The notes below the pieces were generated by a model, which searched no databases, was not told the DNA's origin, and saw only the letters and a program-made list of their open reading frames with translations. From NCBI RefSeq assembly GCF_034541975.1, contig NZ_JAVYJM010000001.1: DNA of 64,000 nucleotides, one strand, 5' to 3'. Of the stretch, positions 7,995 through 17,133 are shown piece after piece; position 1 is the first letter of the stretch, and each line of letters starts with the position of its first letter. Both the position numbers and the translations under genes were made by a program. Source of the stretch: Dermacoccus abyssi (GTDB lineage Bacteria > Actinomycetota > Actinomycetes > Actinomycetales > Dermatophilaceae).

Positions 7995-9587
7995 TCAGGC
8001 CTCGGTCGGCCGGCGACGCGGCACCCGCCACTCGACGGCCGTGCCGCCGCGCGGCCTCACCCGCACCGTGCACGAGCCGCCCCACCGCTCGGCGCGCGCG
8101 ACGAGGTGGTCGAGCCCCGAGCGGCGCTCGACGTGCTCGGGCAGCCCGACGCCGTCGTCCGTCACCTTGAGGCGGACGTCCTCGCCGACGTCGAGCGCCA
8201 CCCGTACCGCCGACGCTCCGGCGTGCCGGGCGGCGTTGCTCAGTGCCTCGCGCACCACGGCGAGAATGTCCATGACGAGGGCGTCGTCGAGCGTCCAGTA
8301 GTCGCCGCCCACGGCTACTGAGGGCATGAACCCGAGCGCGTCGCTGCCCTGCTGAGCCAGCTGGTCGATGCTACGGGCCAGCGCGAGCGCGACGCCTCCC
8401 TGCTTGAGGTCGAAGATCGCGCGACGCACGTCCGTCACCGTCTCGTCGAGGTCGGTGACCACGGCGTCGAGCTTCTCGGAGGCCACGGTGTCGCCGACGA
8501 GCGGCATGACGCTCTGCACCCGCATGCCGGCGGCGAAGAGGCGTTGGATGACGTGGTCGTGCAGATCCTGGGCGATCCTGTCGCGGTCCTCGAGGATGGC
8601 CACGCGCTCGGACTCCGCGTGCTGGTGGGCGAGGAGCGTCGCGACGGACAGGCGGTCGGAGAGCATCTGGCCGACCGCCTCGAGCGGTTCCGGCGCGATC
8701 GAGAGAAGCGCCCGGTCCCACGCGATGAGCAGCAGACTGGGGGAGGCCTCCTCGGCAGTCACCGGCACGAGCAGCGCCGAGCGCTTGGCGTCGTCGACGA
8801 GCGCGGCTGCCTTGGCGCCGGAGAGGAAACGGGCATCCGGGCGCAGCGCCAAGTCGTCGGCCAGGTCTTGGCCGAGGAGCTCCGTCATGCGATGCACGGG
8901 AACGTACTCGACGTGGTCGGCGGTGAGGATGGAATCGAAGCGCTCGACGACAGCCGGCCACGCCTGCTTTGGCGGCAGCTTCGCAAGCAGGGCGACGGCC
9001 TCGGCCGCGGCCCTCTGCCAGCGTTCACGGGCCTCTGCCTCGGCGAGCGTGCGAGCGTGCGCGATCGCGGAGGCGGCCGCCGCGGCGAGGGCCTCGAGCA
9101 CTCGCTCGTCGCGGTTGCTGAACTGGTTCGCCGAGCGCTTGTTCGTCAGGTAGATGTTGCCGTAGACCTGCCCGCGGATGACGACGGGGCAGCCGAGAAA
9201 GGAACTCATCGGCGGGTGGTTGGGCGGAAACCCGACGCTCTCGGGGTGACGGCTGATGTCGGCCACCCGAAGGGTGTGCGGCTCGTGGATGATCGCGCCG
9301 AGGACGCCCTTGCCGTGTGGCCCGTCGCCGATCAGCGCGGCCGTTTCGGCGTCGATGCCGTGGAGGACGAGGTCCTCAAAACCGCCGTCGGCGTCGAGGA
9401 TGCCGAGCGCGCCGTACTCGGCGTCGGTGAGGTCGACCGCCGTTTCGACGAAACGGTGGAGCAACGGTCGCAGCGCGAGGTCCTTGCTCAGGTCGATGAC
9501 GGCGGTGAGCAGCGCGTCGTCGGGGGAGGGGCTGCGATCGTCGTCGCGCGGGCTGCGGGGCGAGGCGGGCTGCGATGCAGTGACCAT
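7995..9587 (-). CDS. GAF-domain sensor histidine kinase (DevS/NarX-type)
   Basis: A 530-residue cytoplasmic kinase. An N-terminal GAF domain (about 40-190) contains ALGILDADGGFEDLVLHG and a second, weaker GAF-like region lies at about 200-320. A HisKA_3 dimerisation domain follows with the phosphoacceptor in RDRIAQDLHDHVIQRLF, and the HATPase has the N box EALSNAARHAGA and G box VTDDGVGLP. No membrane segments are visible. The DosS/DevS relatives sense gas or redox through haem in GAF; haem binding cannot be judged here. It is divergent from the response-regulator gene, its likely partner. Confidence 0.88.
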   Translation of the reverse strand: MVTASQPASPRSPRDDDRSPSPDDALLTAVIDLSKDLALRPLLHRFVETAVDLTDAEYGALGILDADGGFEDLVLHGIDAETAALIGDGPHGKGVLGAIIHEPHTLRVADISRHPESVGFPPNHPPMSSFLGCPVVIRGQVYGNIYLTNKRSANQFSNRDERVLEALAAAAASAIAHARTLAEAEARERWQRAAAEAVALLAKLPPKQAWPAVVERFDSILTADHVEYVPVHRMTELLGQDLADDLALRPDARFLSGAKAAALVDDAKRSALLVPVTAEEASPSLLLIAWDRALLSIAPEPLEAVGQMLSDRLSVATLLAHQHAESERVAILEDRDRIAQDLHDHVIQRLFAAGMRVQSVMPLVGDTVASEKLDAVVTDLDETVTDVRRAIFDLKQGGVALALARSIDQLAQQGSDALGFMPSVAVGGDYWTLDDALVMDILAVVREALSNAARHAGASAVRVALDVGEDVRLKVTDDGVGLPEHVERRSGLDHLVARAERWGGSCTVRVRPRGGTAVEWRVPRRRPTEA

Positions 9588-9646
9588 GCACGCGAGTCTA
9601 GGGGCGCCAGGTGTGACGAGCGGCTCCCCGCAGACTTCGCCGCACA

Positions 9647-9665
9647 CGTCCCCTCCGGGGGGACG
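9647..9665. promoter_or_regulatory. inverted repeat between kinase and regulator genes
   Basis: CGTCCCC and GGGGACG form perfect 7-bp arms around a 5-base spacer, 18 bp before the regulator start, in the 96-bp divergent promoter region. It is a candidate autoregulatory operator; the GGGAC half-sites recall DosR boxes, but spacing differs. Confidence 0.4.
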
Positions 9666-9683
9666 GGCGTCCACAATGGGGGC

Positions 9684-10328
9684 ATGGCTGTTCGTGTCTA
9701 TCTGCTCGACGATCACGAGATCGTGCGCCGGGGGCTCGCCGAGCTCCTTTCCACCTCCGGGCGTTGTGAGGTCGTCGGTGAGAGTGGGAGCGCCGCCGAG
9801 GCGATCCGTCGTATCCCCGCTGCGCGCCCGGACGTCGCGATCCTCGACGGCCGTCTGCCCGACGGCACGGGCATGGAGGTGTGCCGCGCGGTGCGCAGCG
9901 TGGACGAGAACATCCGCTGCCTCATCCTCACGTCCTACGACGACGACGAGGCCCTCCTCGCGGCGATCCTCGCGGGTGCGAGCGGCTATGTCCTCAAGCA
10001 GGTGCGCGGCGCCGACCTCGTCGAGACGATCGAACGCGTCGCCGCAGGTGAGTCGCTGCTCAAGGGGGAGGACGCTGACCGCATCCGCGCGCGCCTGACC
10101 GGCGAGGACGTCATGCTGCGCCCCGAGCTGGCCGCGCTCACCGACCAGGAGAAGCGTGTGCTCGACCTCATTACGCAGGGCTTCACGAACCGTCAGATCG
10201 CCGGGCGCCTGCACCTGGCGGAGAAGACGGTGAAGAACTACATCACGAGCCTCCTGTCCAAGTTGGGGCTCGAATCGCGCACCCAGGCCGCGGTGCTCAT
10301 GGAGCGCCTGCGCCACCCGCACGACTGA
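9684..10328 (+). CDS. NarL/LuxR-family response regulator (DosR/DevR-like)
   Basis: 214 residues: a receiver domain (1-120) with acidic pocket DD at 9-10, phosphoacceptor Asp near residue 55 (AILDGRLPDGTG), the conserved Thr in ILTSYDDDE and Lys in GYVLKQVRG. A LuxR helix-turn-helix (about 145-205) follows, with LTDQEKRVLDLITQG and AEKTVKNYITSLLSKLG. It is divergently encoded from the GAF kinase, which makes a cognate two-component pair very likely. The domain sequence is close to mycobacterial DosR, a hypoxia/NO regulator, but the signal here is inferred. Confidence 0.9.
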   Translation: MAVRVYLLDDHEIVRRGLAELLSTSGRCEVVGESGSAAEAIRRIPAARPDVAILDGRLPDGTGMEVCRAVRSVDENIRCLILTSYDDDEALLAAILAGASGYVLKQVRGADLVETIERVAAGESLLKGEDADRIRARLTGEDVMLRPELAALTDQEKRVLDLITQGFTNRQIAGRLHLAEKTVKNYITSLLSKLGLESRTQAAVLMERLRHPHD

Positions 10329-10423
10329 CCTGCGCGCGAGCCGGTGTGACGCCGGTCTCGCCAGTAACGACGCGGATTTTCGCGTGCTGCGGCCGATTGG
10401 CGTCGGGGTCTAAGGTTGACCTC

Positions 10424-11809
10424 ATGGCCCACTACGACCTCGTCATCATCGGTACCGGTTCCGGTAACCCCCTCGTCACGCCGGACTTCGCGGACAAGAA
10501 GGTTGCCATCATCGAGAAGGGCGTCTTCGGGGGTACGTGCCTCAACGTCGGGTGCATCCCGACGAAGATGTTCGTCCAGGCCGCCGAGGTGGCCCGCAGC
10601 GCACGCGAGTCCTCGCGCCTCGGTGTCGACGCGTCCGTGCAGCACGTGCGCTGGAGCGACATCCGTGAGCGCGTGTTCGGGCGCATCGACCCGATCGCGC
10701 TCGGCGGACGCGAGTACCGCGAGCGCGGCTCCGAGGACGGCAACACCACCGTCTATTCAGGCCACGCACGCTTCACGGGCGACCACAGCCTGCGCGTCGA
10801 CGGCTACGACGAGGAGGTCACCGGCGACCAGATCGTCATCGCCACAGGTGCCCGCCCGGTCATCCCCGCGGTCATCACCGATTCGGGCGTGCCGTACGAG
10901 ACGAGCGACACCGTCATGCGGATCGCCGACCTGCCCTCGTCGTTGGTCATCGTCGGTGGCGGTTTCATCGCGCTCGAGTTCGCCCACGTCTTCAGCTCAC
11001 TCGGCGTCGACGTGACGATGGTGCTGCGCGGCGAGCGCGTTCTGCGTCACGCGGACGACGACGTGAGCCAGACCCTGACGAACGCCGTCGAGAACCAGTG
11101 GACGCTCGTGCGCAACGCCGAGCTGACGTCGGCCGGCCACGGAGCCGACGGCGTCGAACTCGCGCTCTCGGACGGCCGCACCGTGAACGGCGATCTGCTT
11201 CTCGTCGCCACCGGCCGCCGACCGAACACCGACGACCTCGGCCTGGAGAACACCGGCGTCGAGGTGCGCCCCGACGGTCGCGTCGTCGTCGACGAGTACG
11301 GCCGCACCGGCGTGGACGGCGTGTGGTCGCTCGGTGACGCGAGCTCGCCGTTCCAGCTCAAGCACGTCGCCAACGCCGAGGAACGCTGCGTCGCGCACAA
11401 CCTCGTCCACCCGAACGACCTCCATCCGTTCCCGCACGACGTGGTGCCGAGCGCGGTCTTCACCCACCCGCAGGTCGCCACGGTCGGCATGAGTGAGGCG
11501 CAGGCGCGCGCCGCAGGCCACGACGTCACCGTCAAGGTGCAGGCCTACGGCGCGACGGCCTACGGATGGGCGCTCGAGGACACCTCCAGCATCTGCAAGG
11601 TCATCGCCGACAAGGAGACGCGCAAGCTGCTCGGTGTCCACTTCGTCGGCCCCGACGCCTCGACGCTCATCCAGCCGGCGATCCAGGCGATGTCGTTCGG
11701 TCTGGCTGCCGACGAGATGGCGCGCGGCCAGTACTGGATTCACCCGGCCCTCACCGAGGTGCTGGAGAACGCCCTCCTGGGCTTGGAGTTCCCGCCCCAC
11801 GACGCCTGA
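10424..11809 (+). CDS. mtr: mycothione reductase
   Basis: A 461-residue FAD/NAD(P)H pyridine nucleotide-disulfide oxidoreductase that regenerates mycothiol from its disulfide. Visible motifs are the N-terminal dinucleotide fold (DLVIIGTGSGN), the redox-active pair in GGTCLNVGCIPTKM (Cys39 and Cys44), a second Rossmann loop VIVGGGFIALEFA, the FAD-binding VDGVWSLGDAS and the C-terminal interface block WIHPALTEVLENAL with the catalytic His. The TGSGN start separates mycothione reductases from lipoamide or glutathione reductases. Mycothiol is diagnostic for actinobacteria. Confidence 0.93.
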   Translation: MAHYDLVIIGTGSGNPLVTPDFADKKVAIIEKGVFGGTCLNVGCIPTKMFVQAAEVARSARESSRLGVDASVQHVRWSDIRERVFGRIDPIALGGREYRERGSEDGNTTVYSGHARFTGDHSLRVDGYDEEVTGDQIVIATGARPVIPAVITDSGVPYETSDTVMRIADLPSSLVIVGGGFIALEFAHVFSSLGVDVTMVLRGERVLRHADDDVSQTLTNAVENQWTLVRNAELTSAGHGADGVELALSDGRTVNGDLLLVATGRRPNTDDLGLENTGVEVRPDGRVVVDEYGRTGVDGVWSLGDASSPFQLKHVANAEERCVAHNLVHPNDLHPFPHDVVPSAVFTHPQVATVGMSEAQARAAGHDVTVKVQAYGATAYGWALEDTSSICKVIADKETRKLLGVHFVGPDASTLIQPAIQAMSFGLAADEMARGQYWIHPALTEVLENALLGLEFPPHDA

Positions 11810-12604
11810 TCCCGCTCACCGTCACGACGAGCGCTGCGAGGACGCCCGCGCAGCACAGAGCGGTTGTGGCCCACCACAGATCCGGCAACCAGATCATGCG
11901 TTGCCGACGATCGTGTCCGAGCGCGCGGGGTGCGTACCAGGCGGCGCTCGCCAGCAGCACGGAGGCGAGGGACAAACCCCAAGCCCAGGCGCGATTATGC
12001 CGACGTTCCCGCCCGCCGAGCCGCGTCAGTCGAGCCCACGTGGCTGCACCGAACACGAGAAGGACCGCCAGCGCGCTCAGTGCCCACGGCGACCACCAGA
12101 GCAACGGGTCGTCACCGCCCGGGAACTGTTGTCGTAGCGTTCCGCTGCGTCGAGCCCCTCGCGGGCGCTCAGGCCACTGCGATGCGTCAGGAGATCGCGG
12201 ACGGTGGTCTCGTCGTTCGGTATCCAGGTGAAGTAGCGCGCTACCGGTGCGTCGAGCTACACGTCGCTGGCGTGGACGAACTGCAGCACCGCCAGAGCTG
12301 TGAAGGACTTGGAGACGGACCCCACAGGCAGCGCCGAATCAGCGGTGAGAGGCCTGCCGGTGCCGTCGGTCCCCGCGAGGTACTCGGTCTCGATCGTGTC
12401 CCGAGAAAGGACACGCATGGCAAGGCCGGGCCATCCGAGGCGTTCGCGGGTTTCGCGGGCCAACTTCTGCGGGTCAGTGTCTGCGGGGGCAGCCGGCAGA
12501 GCAGACGCGGCACCGGGCCGGAGCAAGCCCACGGTGAGTGCGAGGAGGAGGAAGGGGAGTGCCAGCAATCGCCATTTAAATATGCGCATATTTTTATTGT
12601 GCAC
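11751..12604 (-). pseudogene. decayed beta-lactamase-family serine hydrolase
   Basis: The 5' part (12604 down to 12257) encodes a signal peptide and the start of a class-C-like hydrolase with the SxxK nucleophile in GSVSKSFTALAVLQF. An in-frame TAG at 12257 ends it, yet the same frame continues with hydrolase sequence (LDAPVARYF, TVRDLLTHRSGLS). After a frame change at about 12120, the frame ends in two membrane segments (ALSALAVLLVFGAATW, ALCCAGVLAALVV). The central catalytic part, including the Tyr-x-Asn motif, is gone. The 3' end overlaps the convergent mycothione reductase by 59 bp. Confidence 0.8.
12578..12593. promoter_or_regulatory. 16-bp palindromic operator for the TetR gene
   Basis: AAATATGCGCATATTT is a perfect palindrome located 30 bp before the TetR start and covering the probable start codon (ATGCGC) of the decayed hydrolase. 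Its AT-rich composition stands out from the surroundings. The position suits a TetR-family repressor controlling itself and the divergent gene. Confidence 0.7.
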
Positions 12605-12623
12605 GGGTCGCTACGCTGAGTCC

Positions 12624-13253
12624 ATGCCGAGAACCGCCGACCACGACGCTCGTCGCACGCAGATCATCGATGCGGTGCGTGGCCTCGTCGCCAGTGACGG
12701 GCCCGAGGCCGCGACGATGAGCCGCATCGCGGCGAGTGCGGGTGTCTCGGTGGGCTTGGTGCAGCACTACTACGCCTCCAAGGACGTCCTGCTCGCCGAC
12801 GCCTACGACCGAACCCTGCAGGTACAGCAAGGGCGGATCGAGACGCTCGTGGCGAGCGAGGAACAGGCGCGGGGGCGGATCGAACACATGGTGCTCGGCG
12901 CCCTGACACAGTTCATTCCGCTCGACCACGATCGCCGAGACGAGACGATCCTCTTCGACCACTTCAGTTCCGTGGCGCTTCGACAGCCGAGCCTGCGCGA
13001 GGCGTGGCAACGCACGGACGACGTCCTGCTCGCACGGCTGCGTGAGGCCGTTGTCAACGCCGAGGAGTGCGGGGAGGCGCGAGAGGGCGTCGACCCGGAC
13101 GACGAAGCGCGGCGCCTGCTCGCGGTGACCCGAGGTCTCGCTCGAACGCTCCTTCTGCGTGACGACGCCCACGAGGTCGCCCGGGTGCGTCGAGTTCTGG
13201 CCCAGGAATGCGCTTCGACGTTCCCGAACCCTTGTCGGCAATACGGGAGCTGA
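12624..13253 (+). CDS. TetR/AcrR-family transcriptional regulator
   Basis: A 209-residue protein with an N-terminal TetR helix-turn-helix: RRTQIIDAVRGLVASDG, then TMSRIAASAGVSVGLVQHYYASKDVLLADAY. The C-terminal half is a helical ligand-binding domain of the BetI/TetR_C type, with an Arg/Glu-rich profile. It faces the decayed serine hydrolase gene across a perfect palindrome. The ancestral target was probably that hydrolase; with it broken, the regulator may be orphaned or may act elsewhere. ATG 12624 is the first in-frame codon after the palindrome. Confidence 0.9.
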   Translation: MPRTADHDARRTQIIDAVRGLVASDGPEAATMSRIAASAGVSVGLVQHYYASKDVLLADAYDRTLQVQQGRIETLVASEEQARGRIEHMVLGALTQFIPLDHDRRDETILFDHFSSVALRQPSLREAWQRTDDVLLARLREAVVNAEECGEAREGVDPDDEARRLLAVTRGLARTLLLRDDAHEVARVRRVLAQECASTFPNPCRQYGS

Positions 13254-13291
13254 CGTTCGTGGGGGTGGCTTGTGGACCGTAGGCTGCTCGT

Positions 13292-14332
13292 ATGAGTGAC
13301 TCTTCGGGCGGCAACAAGGCGATCTTCGCGGCCCTGGCGGCCAACCTCGGCATCGCCGTGACGAAGTTCATCGCCTGGATGCTCACCGGCATGAGTTCGA
13401 TGCTGGCCGAGGCCATCCACTCGGTGGCCGACTCGGGCAACCAAATCCTGCTGCTCGTCGGCGGCAAGCGGGCCCGCAAGGATGCCGACGAGTTCCACCC
13501 CTTCGGTTACGCGCGGGAGCGCTACGTCGCGGGCTTCGTCGTCAGCATCGTCATCTTCAGCGTCGGCGGCATGTTCTCGCTCTACGAGGCGTACGAGAAG
13601 TACCACGAGATGTCTCTGCCGGACGCGCCGCACCCGGGCACCCACGAGAAGTGGTGGTGGGTTCCCATCGTCGTGCTCGTCGCCTCGATCCTCATGGAGG
13701 GTCGCTCGCTCATGACAGCGGTGAGCGAGGCCAAGAAGGAGAAGGGCGATCAGTCCTGGGGCTCGTTCCTGCGCAACGCCAAGAGCCCCGAACTCCCGGT
13801 GCTCTTGTGCGAGGACTCGGCTGCCGTGGCCGGTTTGACGTTCGCGCTCTTCGGCGTCAGCCTGGCGGTGTTCACCGAGAACGGCGTCTGGGACGCCGTG
13901 GGCGCCGGGCTCATCGGTCTGCTCCTCATCGCCGTCGCGGCGTTCCTCTTTCGCGAGACGCGTTCCCTGCTCCTCGGTGAGGCAGCCCGCCCGGAGACGG
14001 TGCGCGAGATCCGTAGGGCCATCGAATCCGCCGACGGAATCGAGCGTGTCATTCACCTCAAGACCTCCCACCTCGGCCCGAACGAGCTTATGGTGGCGGC
14101 CAAGATCGCCATCGACCCGCAGGCGCGCGGTGCGCAGATCGTGCGCTCCATCGACGCGGCGCAGCAGGCCGCCCGGCGCGTCGATCCCGACCTGCAGATG
14201 CTCGTCTACCTCGAGCCCGACGTCGATACCGGCGGGGACGCGAGCGGCGGCATCGGGCACGTCACGTCAGCCCAGCGCGAGAACGCTCCGGGGGAGTGGC
14301 ACGTCGGCCCTTCGCGACCCGACGACCGATAG
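13292..14332 (+). CDS. cation diffusion facilitator family transporter
   Basis: A 346-residue membrane protein with about six transmembrane helices. The metal site appears in MLAEAIHSVADSGNQ (CDF Asp/His pattern) and in a long helix near DAVGAGLIGLLLI. HPFGYARERY is a conserved loop of the DMT-like CDF group. A cytosolic C-terminal domain (about 225-310) contains HLKTSHLGPNELMVAAKI. CDF proteins export Zn2+, Fe2+ or Mn2+ by proton exchange; the specificity cannot be read. A Trp-rich loop, EKWWWVP, precedes helix 4. Confidence 0.9.
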   Translation: MSDSSGGNKAIFAALAANLGIAVTKFIAWMLTGMSSMLAEAIHSVADSGNQILLLVGGKRARKDADEFHPFGYARERYVAGFVVSIVIFSVGGMFSLYEAYEKYHEMSLPDAPHPGTHEKWWWVPIVVLVASILMEGRSLMTAVSEAKKEKGDQSWGSFLRNAKSPELPVLLCEDSAAVAGLTFALFGVSLAVFTENGVWDAVGAGLIGLLLIAVAAFLFRETRSLLLGEAARPETVREIRRAIESADGIERVIHLKTSHLGPNELMVAAKIAIDPQARGAQIVRSIDAAQQAARRVDPDLQMLVYLEPDVDTGGDASGGIGHVTSAQRENAPGEWHVGPSRPDDR

Positions 14333-14437
14333 GTCTGCTCAGCGCATTCGCAGGGACGCATCGACGTTCTCTAAGGTTGGCTCCATGAATCGAGAGCACG
14401 TTCGCCCGGTCCGCGTCGAGACCCGAGGCGGTCACTG

Positions 14438-15412
14438 ATGGCCGGCGGACTCTTCGCGCTGCTCGACGACGTCGCAGCGCTCGCCCGCCTCGCGGCGGCC
14501 TCCACCGACGACGTGGCCGCTGCCGCCGGTCGCGCCAGTGCCAAGGCAGCGGGCGTCGTCATCGATGACACCGCCGTCACGCCGCGCTATGTGCAGGGCC
14601 TCGCGGCCGAGCGAGAGCTGCCGATCATCAAGCGCATCGCGATCGGCTCGCTACGCAACAAGCTGCTCTTCATCCTCCCGATCGCGCTGGTGCTCTCGGA
14701 GTTCCTCCCGATCGCAGTGACGATCCTGCTCATGCTCGGCGGTACGTACCTGTGTTTCGAGGGCGCGGAGAAGATCATCCACGCCCTCAAGCACCGCCGC
14801 GAGCACGGGCACGAGAGTGCCGTGGAGCGCGAGGACGAGGACGTTGCCACCGAGAAGATCGACGAGGACGAGGTCGTGAGCGGGGCCGTGCGCACCGACT
14901 TCATCCTCTCCGGCGAGATCATGGTCATCGCCCTGAAGTCGGTCACCGATCAGCCGCTCGTCTCGCGCGCGATCATTCTGGCCGTGGTTGCCGTCCTCAT
15001 CACGGTGCTCGTCTACGGCTTCGTGGCACTCATCGTGAAGATGGACGACGTCGGCCTCAGCCTCATCGAGGGCGGCAAGAGCGAGAAGTTCGGCCGTTTC
15101 CTCGTCAACCTCATGCCCAAGGTCATGGCGTTCCTGTCCACCGTCGGCGTCGTCGCGATGCTCTGGGTCGGTGGCCACATCCTTCTCGTCGGCACCGACG
15201 AACTCGGCTTCCACCCGCTGTACTCGGCCGTCCATCACGTCGAAGAAGCGGTGCACGAGGCCACTGGCGCACTCGGCGGCGTGCTCGGATGGCTCACGAA
15301 CACCGTCGCGAGCGGCATCTTCGGGCTCATCGTCGGCACGATCGTCGCGCTGATCGTGACGCCGATCCTCGCCGCTCGTGCCAAGTCGAAGGGCGAGGCG
15401 CCCGCGCACTGA
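14438..15412 (+). CDS. DUF808 family membrane protein (YedI-like)
   Basis: 324 residues with the DUF808 start MAGGLFALLDDVAALARLAAAS and the block KAAGVVIDDTAVTPRYVQGL, then several membrane helices, for example LLFILPIALVLSEFLPIAVTILLM. An acidic cytosolic loop (EREDEDVATEKIDEDEV) lies between helices. The family is widespread; E. coli YedI is a member and the function is unproven. The gene is monocistronic by spacing: 105 bp separate it from the CDF gene. Confidence 0.9.
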   Translation: MAGGLFALLDDVAALARLAAASTDDVAAAAGRASAKAAGVVIDDTAVTPRYVQGLAAERELPIIKRIAIGSLRNKLLFILPIALVLSEFLPIAVTILLMLGGTYLCFEGAEKIIHALKHRREHGHESAVEREDEDVATEKIDEDEVVSGAVRTDFILSGEIMVIALKSVTDQPLVSRAIILAVVAVLITVLVYGFVALIVKMDDVGLSLIEGGKSEKFGRFLVNLMPKVMAFLSTVGVVAMLWVGGHILLVGTDELGFHPLYSAVHHVEEAVHEATGALGGVLGWLTNTVASGIFGLIVGTIVALIVTPILAARAKSKGEAPAH

Positions 15413-15596
15413 GCTGCCGCACCTCACCTCTCGAACGGCCGTCGCGCGTCCCGTGCGGCGGCCGTTCGACGTGGCCGTGTCGGAGGTGGCCGGTAGACTC
15501 ACGGCCAGTCGGCGTGGGCGATAACCCATGCACGAGAGCAGCCCAGAGGGGCACGCCGGAATCTCGAGTCACCGAATGCGAAGGAAACAGACCACC

Positions 15597-17060
15597 ATGC
15601 CGTTCGACTACAAGATCCGCGACATCTCACTCGCCGAATCCGGCCGTCACCAGCTGCGCCTGGCCGAGCACGAGATGCCCGGTCTCATGTCATTGCGTGC
15701 TGAGTACGGCGAGAGCAAGCCGCTCGCCGGTGCGAAGATCGCCGGGTCGCTGCACATGACGGTGCAGACGGCCGTCCTCATCGAAACCCTCACCGCCCTC
15801 GGCGCCGAGGTGCGCTGGGCGTCGTGCAACATCTACTCCACCCAGGACGAGGCTGCCGCGGCCGTCGTCGTCGGCCCGAACGGCACCGTCGACGACCCGC
15901 AGGGTGTGCCCGTGTTCGCCTGGAAGGGCGAGACGCTCGAGGAGTACTGGGACTGCACGAACGAGATCCTCACGTGGCCCGGCAACGAGGGCCCGAACAT
16001 GATTCTCGACGACGGCGGCGACGCCACGATGCTCGTGCACAAGGGCACGGAGTGGGAGAAGGCCGGCCAGGTGCCGCCCACCACCGAGGACGACTCCGAG
16101 GAGTTCAGCGTCTTCAAGGCCCTCGTGCGCAAGACCCTCGCCGAAGACCCCACGAAGTGGACGAAGATCGGTGAGCAGATCCAGGGCGTCACCGAGGAGA
16201 CCACCACCGGCGTCCACCGCCTCTACGAACTCTCGCGCGCCGACGAACTGCTCTTCCCGGCCATCAACGTCAACGACTCCGTGACGAAGAGCAAGTTCGA
16301 CAACAAGTACGGCACCCGCCACTCCGTGCTCGACGGCCTCAACCGTGCCACCGACGTCCTCGTCGGCGGCAAGGTCGCCGTCGTCGCCGGCTACGGAGAC
16401 GTGGGCAAGGGCGTCGCCGCGGCGCTCGCAGGCCAGGGCGCCCGCGTCGTCGTCACCGAGATCGACCCCATCTGCGCGCTCCAGGCCGCGATGGAAGGCT
16501 TCCAGGTCACCACCATGGACAAGGCCTGCGAATACGGCGACATCTTCGTCACGACGACCGGCAACTTCGACATCATCACCGCCGACCACATGTCGCGCAT
16601 GAAGAACAAGGCGATCGTCTCCAACATCGGCCACTTCGACAACGAGATCGACATGGCCGGCCTCGCCAAGATCCCCGGCATCGCCAAGGTCGAGATCAAG
16701 CCCCAGGTGCACGAGTGGACGTTCCCCGCCGACGGTGACAAGGAAGCCCGCTCCATCATCGTCCTGTCCGAAGGCCGCCTCATGAACCTCGGCAACGCCA
16801 CCGGCCACCCGAGCTTCGTCATGTCCAACTCGTTCGCCAACCAGACGATCGCCCAGATCGAACTGTTCACCAACGGTGACGCCTACCGCGCCAACGGCAA
16901 GCCCCTCGTCAAGACGCTCCCCAAGCACCTCGACGAAAAGGTCGCCCGCGCCCACCTCGACGCCCTCGGCGTCGAACTCACCGAACTGCGCAAGGACCAG
17001 GCCGAATACATCGGCGTGGACGTCGCCGGCCCGTACAAGCCCGAGCACTACAGGTACTGA
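15597..17060 (+). CDS. ahcY: S-adenosylhomocysteinase
   Basis: 487 residues; hydrolyses S-adenosylhomocysteine to adenosine and homocysteine in the methyl cycle, using bound NAD. Motifs: substrate region SLHMTVQTAVLIETL, SCNIYSTQDEAAAA, the NAD-binding loop AVVAGYGDVGKGVAAAL, the FVTTTGNFDII block, and the classic C-terminal NAD-capping KPEHYRY. The insertion typical of actinobacterial and plant enzymes is present, accounting for the length. ATG 15597 follows AAGGAAACAG as ribosome site; earlier starts at 15528 do not extend conserved sequence. A very strong hairpin follows. Confidence 0.97.
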   Translation: MPFDYKIRDISLAESGRHQLRLAEHEMPGLMSLRAEYGESKPLAGAKIAGSLHMTVQTAVLIETLTALGAEVRWASCNIYSTQDEAAAAVVVGPNGTVDDPQGVPVFAWKGETLEEYWDCTNEILTWPGNEGPNMILDDGGDATMLVHKGTEWEKAGQVPPTTEDDSEEFSVFKALVRKTLAEDPTKWTKIGEQIQGVTEETTTGVHRLYELSRADELLFPAINVNDSVTKSKFDNKYGTRHSVLDGLNRATDVLVGGKVAVVAGYGDVGKGVAAALAGQGARVVVTEIDPICALQAAMEGFQVTTMDKACEYGDIFVTTTGNFDIITADHMSRMKNKAIVSNIGHFDNEIDMAGLAKIPGIAKVEIKPQVHEWTFPADGDKEARSIIVLSEGRLMNLGNATGHPSFVMSNSFANQTIAQIELFTNGDAYRANGKPLVKTLPKHLDEKVARAHLDALGVELTELRKDQAEYIGVDVAGPYKPEHYRY

Positions 17061-17067
17061 CCACTTC

Positions 17068-17115
17068 GATCGTGCGGGCGCCCGGCGAGCAAGCTCGCTC
17101 GGCGCCCGCACGATC
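17068..17115 (+). terminator. long hairpin terminator after ahcY
   Basis: A perfect 15-bp stem (GATCGTGCGGGCGCC with GGCGCCCGCACGATC) holds a nested GCGAGC/GCTCGC hairpin. It starts 7 bp after the ahcY stop. Confidence 0.85.
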
Positions 17116-17133
17116 TTCGGGTCAGGTGTTGTT

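Noticed and set aside
15413..15596. Possible S-adenosylhomocysteine riboswitch before ahcY
   Set aside because: The position is suggestive, but I could not match the conserved core or draw the expected pseudoknot.
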